From RBG-16-66-20 sp049651845 (lineage in GTDB: Bacteria > Pseudomonadota > Gammaproteobacteria > Burkholderiales > SG8-39), in the NCBI GenBank assembly GCA_049651845.1, contig JBASCW010000045.1:1-10357 (forward strand): 10,357 nt of DNA, read 5' to 3'. This document shows, piece after piece, positions 1-6,449 of this stretch (position 1 is its first letter; the number at the start of each line of letters is the position of its first letter). Under the pieces are notes generated by a model. The model did not search any database. It saw nothing but the letters and a program-made list of their open reading frames with translations, and was not told where the DNA came from. The translations under genes were made by a program, and so were the position numbers.

Positions 1-59
1 GACGATGGCAGCAAATTCTGCTGCCCCGGATGGTATGGAAGGTAGCTTGTCGTCATCAT
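1..59 (-). CDS. Transposase N-terminus, IS1182-like (partial, runs off left edge)
   Basis: Reading leftwards from ATG at 59-57, or the adjacent ATG at 56-54, the frame gives MMTTSYLPYHPGQQNLLPS and is still open at the window edge. The Y-x-P-Y-x-P-x-Q-x-L-L-P pattern resembles the start of IS1182-family (DUF772/InsH N-terminal type) DDE transposases, which cut and join insertion-sequence ends. An in-frame TAA at 65-63 lies just upstream, so translation must start at one of these two ATGs. No strong Shine-Dalgarno precedes them. Only about 19 residues are visible, so the family call rests on motif recall and the catalytic residues are out of view. It could instead be a decayed fragment. Confidence 0.6.
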   Translation of the reverse strand, partial: MMTTSYLPYHPGQQNLLPS

Positions 60-121
60 CGTTTAACGCTTCACCACACCATCTCGATGACCATCAACTC
101 AACCTCCTGCCGCGCAGACTC
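60..121 (-). other. dnaJ-transposase junction with strong RBS and 7-codon ORF
   Basis: This 62-bp stretch lies between the dnaJ stop and the transposase-like frame. On the minus strand it holds a consensus Shine-Dalgarno AGGAGG (108-103). Eight bases later come ATG at 94-92 and a seven-codon frame (MVIEMVW) ending at TGA (73-71). It may be a leader peptide for the transposase, the beheaded start of a gene interrupted by the insertion sequence, or chance. If an insertion-sequence terminal repeat exists on this side it should lie here, but the other end is outside the window, so it cannot be defined. No rho-independent terminator for the chaperone operon is visible. Confidence 0.35.
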
Positions 122-1246
122 CTAGCCCTCGAAGAACTCCTTCACCTTGTCGAACCAGCCCTTGGCGCGCGGGTTGTGGCGCGCGGCGTCCTTCTGGCTG
201 ATCGCCTCGAACTCGTGAAGTAGCTCGCGCTGGCGCGCGGTGAGGTTGACCGGCGTTTCCACCACCACGTGGCAGAACAGGTCGCCGGGGGCGTGGCTGC
301 GCACGCCCTTGATGCCCTTGCCGCGCAGGCGAAAGGTCTTGCCGCTCTGGGTTTCGCTCGGCACCTTGATGCGCGCGCTGCCATCGAGGGTCGGGATCTG
401 GATGTCGCCGCCGAGCGCCGCCGTGGTGAACGACACCGGCATCTCGCAATGCAGGTCGTCGTGGTCGCGCTGGAACACCGGGTGCGGCTTGAGGTGCACC
501 TGGACGTAGAGGTCCCCGGGCGGACCGCCGTTGACGCCGGCCTCGCCCTCGCCGCTGAGCCGCACGCGGTCGCCCTCGTCGACGCCGGCCGGAATCTTCA
601 CTGACAGCGTCTTCTGGTGCTTGACGCGCCCGGCGCCGGCGCAGGTGGCGCAGGGATGGGCGATGGTCTTGCCGCTGCCGTGGCAGCGCGGGCAGGTCTG
701 CGCCATCGAGAACGGCCCCTGCGAGACGCGCACCTGGCCCGCGCCGCGGCAGGTGGCGCAGGTCTGCGGGTGGGTGCCGGGCTTGGCGCCCGAGCCGTGG
801 CAGGTCTCGCACTCGGCGAGCGTCGGGATGCGGATTTTGGTCTCGAAGCCGTGCGCCGCCTGCTCGAGCGCGATTTCCATGTTGTAGCGCAGGTCGGCGC
901 CGCGGAACACGTTCGAGCGGCCGCCGCGCGCGCCGCCGAAGATCTCGCCGAAGATGTCGCTGAAGATGTCGCCGAAGCCGGCCTGGCCCTGGCCGAAGCC
1001 CGCGCCCGCCGCGGCCGCCGGGTCCACCCCGGCGTGGCCGAACTGGTCGTAGGCCGGCCGCTTCTGCGCGTCGGTCAGGACCTCGTAGGCTTCTTTCGCT
1101 TCCTTGAAGTGCTCTTCGGCCTTGGGGTTGTCCGGATTGCGGTCCGGATGCCACTTCATGGCCAGCTTCCGGTACGCCTTCTTGATCTCTTCGTCGGAGG
1201 CGTCCCGGTTGACCCCTAGCACTTCATAGCAGTCCCGCTTTGCCAA
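122..1246 (-). CDS. dnaJ: Chaperone protein DnaJ (Hsp40)
   Basis: Cytoplasmic co-chaperone that binds unfolded polypeptides, passes them to DnaK and stimulates DnaK ATP hydrolysis. The 374 residues are the usual length for a type I DnaJ. The order is J domain (about 1-70, with the HPD motif at 33-35), a Gly/Phe-rich linker (about 70-118), and a zinc-binding region with four intact CxxCxGxG motifs (cysteines 146/149, 163/166, 185/188, 199/202). The C-terminal substrate-binding domains follow and end in FFEG. The start is TTG at 1246, chosen because it restores the family N-terminus MAKRD and has an AGAGAGG ribosome-binding site six bases upstream. No ATG is available there. Last gene of the grpE-dnaK-dnaJ operon, 18 bp after dnaK. 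Confidence 0.97.
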   Translation of the reverse strand: MAKRDCYEVLGVNRDASDEEIKKAYRKLAMKWHPDRNPDNPKAEEHFKEAKEAYEVLTDAQKRPAYDQFGHAGVDPAAAAGAGFGQGQAGFGDIFSDIFGEIFGGARGGRSNVFRGADLRYNMEIALEQAAHGFETKIRIPTLAECETCHGSGAKPGTHPQTCATCRGAGQVRVSQGPFSMAQTCPRCHGSGKTIAHPCATCAGAGRVKHQKTLSVKIPAGVDEGDRVRLSGEGEAGVNGGPPGDLYVQVHLKPHPVFQRDHDDLHCEMPVSFTTAALGGDIQIPTLDGSARIKVPSETQSGKTFRLRGKGIKGVRSHAPGDLFCHVVVETPVNLTARQRELLHEFEAISQKDAARHNPRAKGWFDKVKEFFEG

Positions 1247-1252
1247 GCCGAA

Positions 1253-1259
1253 CCTCTCT
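1253..1259 (-). promoter_or_regulatory. Ribosome-binding site deciding the dnaJ TTG start
   Basis: The minus strand reads AGAGAGG here, six bases before the TTG at 1246-1244. It lies in the 18-bp gap after the dnaK stop codon and supports the non-ATG start. Confidence 0.6.
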
Positions 1260-1264
1260 CCGGC

Positions 1265-3208
<1,944 letters not shown>

Positions 3209-3216
3209 GTCCGTGG

Positions 3217-3221
3217 TCCTC
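3217..3221 (-). promoter_or_regulatory. dnaK ribosome-binding site overlapping the grpE stop
   Basis: The minus strand reads GAGGA, eight bases before the dnaK ATG (3208-3206). It overlaps the grpE TGA (3222-3220), so ribosomes finishing grpE are placed over the dnaK initiation site. Translational coupling is an inference from this spacing. Confidence 0.6.
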
Positions 3222-3795
3222 AATTCGAAGCCGGGTTAGCGTCCGAGGTGGGGGCTATTTCCTTGTTTTCAAGGGCTTTGGCGACGGTGAGCAGGGCGGG
3301 CCGGACGACCCGGTCGTGCAGCCGGTAGCCTTTGAGGACTACCGCCACGATCGAATTGGGCTCCGCATCGTCCTTCGACACCGCGGCCATGGCCTGGTGC
3401 AGGTGCGGGTCGAAGCGCTCGCCCGGCGCCGGGGCGATCTCGGCGAGGCCCGCCTGCTGGAAGGCCGCCCTGAGCTGCTTCAGGGTGATCTCGAGGCCGT
3501 CGCGCAGCGTCTGGGGCGCGCCCTCGGCCGCCTGCAGGGCGGCTTCCAGGCTGTCCATGACCGGCAGCAGGGACTCCGCCATGCGCTCGAGCGCGAACTT
3601 GCGCGCGGCCTGGACCTCGGCCTGGGCGCGCTTGCGCGCGTTGTCGGCTTCGGCGATGGCGCGCAGCCGCGCGTCGTTCTGCTCTTCGAGGCGCGCTTGC
3701 GCTTCGGCGAGCAGCTGGTCGAGCGTCTTTTCGGCTGCGGGCGCCGGCTCGCCGGGGGTCGCGGATGCGGTGGAATTCGGAGCGGCATCGGACAT
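3220..3795 (-). CDS. grpE: Nucleotide exchange factor GrpE
   Basis: Homodimeric exchange factor that releases ADP from DnaK and resets the chaperone cycle. The 191 residues fit the family. They comprise a disordered Ala/Pro/Ser-rich N-terminus (about 1-22), a long charged coiled coil (about 24-75), a helical section, and the C-terminal beta domain with FDPHLHQAM (128-136) and the GYRLHDRVVRPA segment (156-167) typical of the GrpE signature. An in-frame TAG at 3807-3805 lies just upstream and the N-terminal region has no other in-frame ATG, GTG or TTG, so ATG 3795 is the only sensible start. It has no purine-rich ribosome-binding site (the bases before it read CTTCTCTCT). First gene of the heat-shock operon, directly behind a sigma-32-like promoter. 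Confidence 0.96.
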   Translation of the reverse strand: MSDAAPNSTASATPGEPAPAAEKTLDQLLAEAQARLEEQNDARLRAIAEADNARKRAQAEVQAARKFALERMAESLLPVMDSLEAALQAAEGAPQTLRDGLEITLKQLRAAFQQAGLAEIAPAPGERFDPHLHQAMAAVSKDDAEPNSIVAVVLKGYRLHDRVVRPALLTVAKALENKEIAPTSDANPASN

Positions 3796-3806
3796 AGAGA
3801 GAAGCT

Positions 3807-3841
3807 AGCTTGGGCCAGTAGCCGCAAATTCAAGGGGGACT
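3807..3841 (-). promoter_or_regulatory. Sigma-32 (RpoH) heat-shock promoter for grpE-dnaK-dnaJ
   Basis: On the minus strand the -35 region (3841-3829) reads AGTCCCCCTTGAA. This matches the classical heat-shock consensus TNTCNCCCTTGAA at every defined base except the first. A 14-bp spacer leads to CCCAAGCT (3814-3807), which agrees with CCCCATNT at five of seven defined bases. Transcription would begin near 3800, about five bases before the grpE ATG. The -35 match is strong and the -10 is moderate. Placement immediately before a known heat-shock operon supports the call. Confidence 0.75.
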
Positions 3842-3862
3842 TTGCGGCGCAATGCCAAATTC

Positions 3863-3879
3863 TTCCTTTGTGTAAGGAA
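3863..3879. repeat. Short inverted repeat in the divergent promoter region
   Basis: TTCCTT, a five-base centre TGTGT, then AAGGAA form a perfect 6-bp-arm palindrome in the middle of the gap. It touches the weak sigma-70-like -10 candidate for grpE. It could be an operator for a dimeric regulator, or chance in AT-rich DNA. It does not resemble CIRCE, the HrcA operator. Confidence 0.3.
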
Positions 3880-3960
3880 TTATTCGAAAAGATGCGACTA
3901 CACTTTAACAGCATGCGGTAAGGATATGAGCGTAGATCGCTAGAGTACGAGCGCGAGAAG

Positions 3961-3967
3961 GGGGGAG
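3961..3967 (+). promoter_or_regulatory. Ribosome-binding site for the pilG GTG start
   Basis: The purine run AAGGGGGGAG ends five bases before the GTG at 3973-3975. It supports this non-ATG start, since no ATG precedes the receiver domain in frame. Confidence 0.55.
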
Positions 3968-3972
3968 CGTAC

Positions 3973-4383
3973 GTGGCCGACACGGGGCCCGGGCCTGTCA
4001 AGGTCCTCGTCATCGATGACAGCAACACCATTCGCAGGAGCGCGGAGATCTTCCTGCGCCAGGCCGGGTTCGAGGTGATCCTCGCCGAGGACGGCTTCGA
4101 CGCGCTGGCGAAGATCAGCGATCACCACCCGAAGGTGATCTTCGTCGACATCATGATGCCGCGCCTGGACGGCTACCAGACCTGCGCGCTCGTCAAGCAG
4201 AATCCGAGCCTCAAATCGACGCCGGTGATCATGCTTTCCAGCAAGGACGGCGTGTTCGACCGCGCGCGCGGCCGGCTCGCCGGTTCCGACCGCTACCTCA
4301 CCAAGCCCTTCACGAAGGAGACGCTCATCGAGGCGGTCAATGCCTGCGTGAAGGCCGCGCCCGAACCGGGCACCCCCGCATAA
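3973..4383 (+). CDS. pilG: Twitching-motility response regulator PilG
   Basis: Stand-alone CheY-like receiver of 136 residues that accepts phosphate from the ChpA kinase. In the Pil-Chp system PilG is the positive output that promotes pilus extension. The acidic pair is D15-D16, the phospho-acceptor is D59 in VDIMMPRLDGYQT, the switch residue is S89 and the conserved lysine is K111 in LTKPF. The stretches DGFDALAKI and FVDIMMPRLDGYQTCAL are characteristic of PilG rather than generic CheY. The GTG start is used after a GGGGGAG ribosome-binding site. First gene of the plus-strand operon, divergent from grpE, with pilH 24 bp downstream. A short Pro/Ala tail follows the domain. Confidence 0.93.
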   Translation: MADTGPGPVKVLVIDDSNTIRRSAEIFLRQAGFEVILAEDGFDALAKISDHHPKVIFVDIMMPRLDGYQTCALVKQNPSLKSTPVIMLSSKDGVFDRARGRLAGSDRYLTKPFTKETLIEAVNACVKAAPEPGTPA

Positions 4384-4407
4384 CGAGCCTACGAAAGGTC
4401 CCTTGCC

Positions 4408-4773
4408 ATGCCGATCAAGAACATCCTCGTCGTCGACGATTCGCCCACCGACCGCCAGCACCTCAGCGACTTGCTCGCGAAGAGCGGCTACGCGGTCACG
4501 CTGGCCGAGAGCGCCGAGGAGGCGCTCGCCAAGGTCAAGCAGAAGCGCCCGGACCTGGTGCTCATGGACGTGGTCATGCCCGGCCAGAACGGCTTCCAGG
4601 CTACGCGCACGCTCAGCAAGGACGAAAGCACCAAGAACATCCCGGTGATCATCTGCACCACCAAGGGCCAGGAGACCGACCGGATCTGGGGCATGCGCCA
4701 GGGGGCGCGCGACTACATCGTCAAGCCGGTGGACAAGGCCGAGCTGCTGGCGAAGATCTCGGCGCTCGGCTGA
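4408..4773 (+). CDS. pilH: Twitching-motility response regulator PilH
   Basis: Second stand-alone receiver protein, 121 residues. In Pil-Chp systems PilH is thought to act as a phosphate sink or as the retraction-side regulator opposed to PilG. The acidic pair is D10-D11, the phospho-acceptor is D54 in LMDVVMPGQNGFQATR, the switch residue is T84 and the conserved lysine is K106 in IVKPV. The CTTKGQETDRIWGMRQGARDY segment around residues 83-103 is typical of PilH. AAAGG precedes the ATG by about nine bases. The TGA stop shares one base with the pilI ATG (TGATG), which implies translational coupling. Confidence 0.93.
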   Translation: MPIKNILVVDDSPTDRQHLSDLLAKSGYAVTLAESAEEALAKVKQKRPDLVLMDVVMPGQNGFQATRTLSKDESTKNIPVIICTTKGQETDRIWGMRQGARDYIVKPVDKAELLAKISALG

Positions 4774-5276
4774 TGGCCCGCACCTCCCTGCGCGACTACC
4801 AGCGCGAACTGGCCGAGCGGCTGAAAAGCGCCGCGGCCGGCGGAGCGGCCTCGCGGCTCGGGGTGCAGGCGGGCGCGCAAGCCTGGCTGGTGAACCTGGC
4901 CGACGCGGGCGAGGTGATCCCGGCGCCCGCGATTACGCCGGTGCCGCTCACCAAGCCCTGGTTCCGCGGCGTCGCGAACATCCGCGGCAAGCTCTACGCC
5001 GTGGTGGACCTGCCGGCGTTTCTCGGCGGCGCGCCGGTGGCGCCGGGCGAGCAGGTGCGGCTGCTGCTGCTCGGCGAGAAGTTCCGCACGGGCAGCGCGC
5101 TGCTCGTCGACCGCTTGCTCGGCCTGCGCGGCGCCGAGGTCTTGGAGCCGCAGCCGGCGAGCGCCGGCCCGCCCTGGCTGAAGGCCGAGTACGTCGACAG
5201 GGACGGCATGCGCTGGAAGGAGCTCGACGTCGCGCGCCTGGTGCAGGACGTGGCGTTTCTCGAGGTGGCGGCATGA
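4773..5276 (+). CDS. pilI: CheW-type adaptor PilI
   Basis: Cytoplasmic scaffold of 167 residues expected to link the chemoreceptor PilJ to the kinase ChpA. A short helical N-terminus (about 1-20) precedes one CheW-like domain covering most of the rest. The diagnostic segment GVANIRGKLYAVVDL lies at 66-80, followed by a beta-rich stretch (VRLLLLGE, about 91-98) and LLVDRLLGLR. The end, W-K-E-L-D-V-A-R-L-V-Q-D, matches PilI proteins. It overlaps the pilH stop by one base. Its own stop lies in an ATGA overlap with an upstream alternative start of the next gene. No kinase or receiver domain is present. The CheW assignment is firm, and the PilI name follows from operon position. Confidence 0.9.
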   Translation: MARTSLRDYQRELAERLKSAAAGGAASRLGVQAGAQAWLVNLADAGEVIPAPAITPVPLTKPWFRGVANIRGKLYAVVDLPAFLGGAPVAPGEQVRLLLLGEKFRTGSALLVDRLLGLRGAEVLEPQPASAGPPWLKAEYVDRDGMRWKELDVARLVQDVAFLEVAA

Positions 5277-5292
5277 GCACTGCAACGACAAC

Positions 5293-5297
5293 GGAGG
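5293..5297 (+). promoter_or_regulatory. Ribosome-binding site favouring the internal ATG of the binding protein
   Basis: GGAGG lies five bases before ATG 5303, which begins a canonical signal peptide (MKRN, then a hydrophobic core). The in-frame ATG at 5273, which overlaps the pilI stop, also has a plausible GAGG seven bases upstream, so dual initiation is possible. Confidence 0.55.
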
Positions 5298-5302
5298 GCG
5301 GC

Positions 5303-6439
5303 ATGAAGCGAAATGCTCTGCTGGGCGGTTTGGCGGCGCTGGCCATGTTGTTCGGGCAAGGGGCGCTCGCGGAGACCGGCGTCGGCGCCGACAAGATCCT
5401 GCTCGGCCAGGCGGCCGTGTTCAGCGGGCCGGCGGCGCAACTCGGCATCCAGATGCGCAACGGCATCAAGGCCTATTTCGACCACGTGAACGAGAGGGGC
5501 GGCGTGCACGGCCGCAAGCTCGAGCTCGTCACCGAAGACGACCGCTACGAACAAGCGGTCGCGCCCGCGGCGAGCAAGAAGCTGATCGAGGATCACAAGG
5601 TGTTCGCGCTGCTCGGCTATGTCGGCACCCCCACCGGGGTCGCGCACCTGCCGGTCATCAACCAGGCGAAGGTGCCGCTGGTCGGGATGTTCACCGGCGC
5701 CGAGGTGCTGCGCGTGCCGTTCAGCCGCTACGTGTTTCACGTTCGCGCCAGCTACTACGACGAGACCGAGAAGATCGTCGAGCAGGTGATCTCGATCGGC
5801 GGCCGCAAGATCGCGGTGTTCTATCAGAACGACGCCTACGGAGAAGCCGGCCGCAAGGGCACCGAGCTCGCCCTCGAGCGCCGCACGATGAAGATCCACT
5901 CGCAGGCGACCGTGGAGCGCAACACCGTCAAGGTGGACGAGGCGGTGAAGACCATCCATGCCTCGCAACCCGACGCGGTGGTGATGGTCAGCGCCTACAC
6001 GTCGATCGCGGCGTTCGTGCGGGCGATGCAGAAGGCCGGCAGCGGAGCGACGTTCTACAACGTGTCCTTCGTCGGCAGCAAGGCGCTCGCCGACGCGCTC
6101 GGCAAGGACGGCGTCGGGGTGGCGATCTCCCAGGTGGTGCCGTTCCCCTGGGGCGCCGGCGTGCCGGTGGTGAAGGAGTACCAGCGGCTCGCCAAGAAGG
6201 CCGGCTTCGAGGACTACAACTTCAGCGCGCTGGAGGGCTTCCTCACCGCGAAAGTCATGGTCGAAGGCCTGCGGCGACACGGCAAGAATCTGACGCGCGA
6301 AGGCTTCATCGACACGATGGAAAGGATGCAGGACGTGGATCTGGGCGGATTCTTCGTCAGCTATTCGCCGAAGAACCATACGGGCTCCAAGTTCGTCGAC
6401 CTGACGATCATCGGCCGCGACGGCAAGTTCCTGAGATAG
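5303..6439 (+). CDS. Periplasmic solute-binding protein, LivK/Peripla_BP_6 type, in the Pil-Chp operon
   Basis: Predicted secreted type I periplasmic binding protein (378 residues from ATG 5303) of the branched-chain amino acid/amide group. The signal peptide is MKRN, a hydrophobic core (about 5-17) and an A-L-A site at 21-23 with cleavage before E24. The mature part opens ILLGQAAVFSGPAAQLG, then has GIKAYFDHVNERGGVHGRKLEL, a hallmark of the family. It continues with ALLGYVGTPT, KIAVFYQNDAYGEAGRKG and a late YNFSALEGF segment. No lipobox cysteine is seen. The ligand is unknown. The gene sits 26 bp after pilI (or overlaps it if ATG 5273 is used) and 10 bp before pilJ, with no permease or ATPase gene in the window. 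A role as a ligand sensor for PilJ is an inference. Transport with distant partners is the alternative. Confidence 0.9.
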   Translation: MKRNALLGGLAALAMLFGQGALAETGVGADKILLGQAAVFSGPAAQLGIQMRNGIKAYFDHVNERGGVHGRKLELVTEDDRYEQAVAPAASKKLIEDHKVFALLGYVGTPTGVAHLPVINQAKVPLVGMFTGAEVLRVPFSRYVFHVRASYYDETEKIVEQVISIGGRKIAVFYQNDAYGEAGRKGTELALERRTMKIHSQATVERNTVKVDEAVKTIHASQPDAVVMVSAYTSIAAFVRAMQKAGSGATFYNVSFVGSKALADALGKDGVGVAISQVVPFPWGAGVPVVKEYQRLAKKAGFEDYNFSALEGFLTAKVMVEGLRRHGKNLTREGFIDTMERMQDVDLGGFFVSYSPKNHTGSKFVDLTIIGRDGKFLR

Positions 6440-6449
6440 GGGGAAGACC

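Larger units (their letters stand above)
3796..3972. other. Divergent intergenic region between grpE and pilG
   Basis: This 177-bp non-coding gap is visibly more AT-rich in its centre (about 3850-3910) than the genes on either side. It holds the sigma-32-like promoter for grpE. A weaker sigma-70-like candidate for grpE is also present on the minus strand: TTAAAG (3908-3903), an 18-bp spacer and AATAAT (3884-3879). No convincing sigma-70, sigma-28 or sigma-54 promoter for pilG was found on the plus strand. The best -10-like hexamer, TACACT (3899-3904), has no good -35 at proper spacing. Confidence 0.6.

Noticed and set aside
7..25. 7-bp-arm hairpin GGCAGCA-N5-TGCTGCC as a terminator after dnaJ
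   Set aside because: No T-run follows on either strand, and the hairpin lies inside the transposase-like coding frame, so it is more likely incidental.
3945..3972. Inverted repeat GTACG ... CGTAC flanking the pilG ribosome-binding site
   Set aside because: Five-base arms with an 18-base loop are too weak to claim a regulatory hairpin, and the loop would leave the ribosome-binding site exposed.
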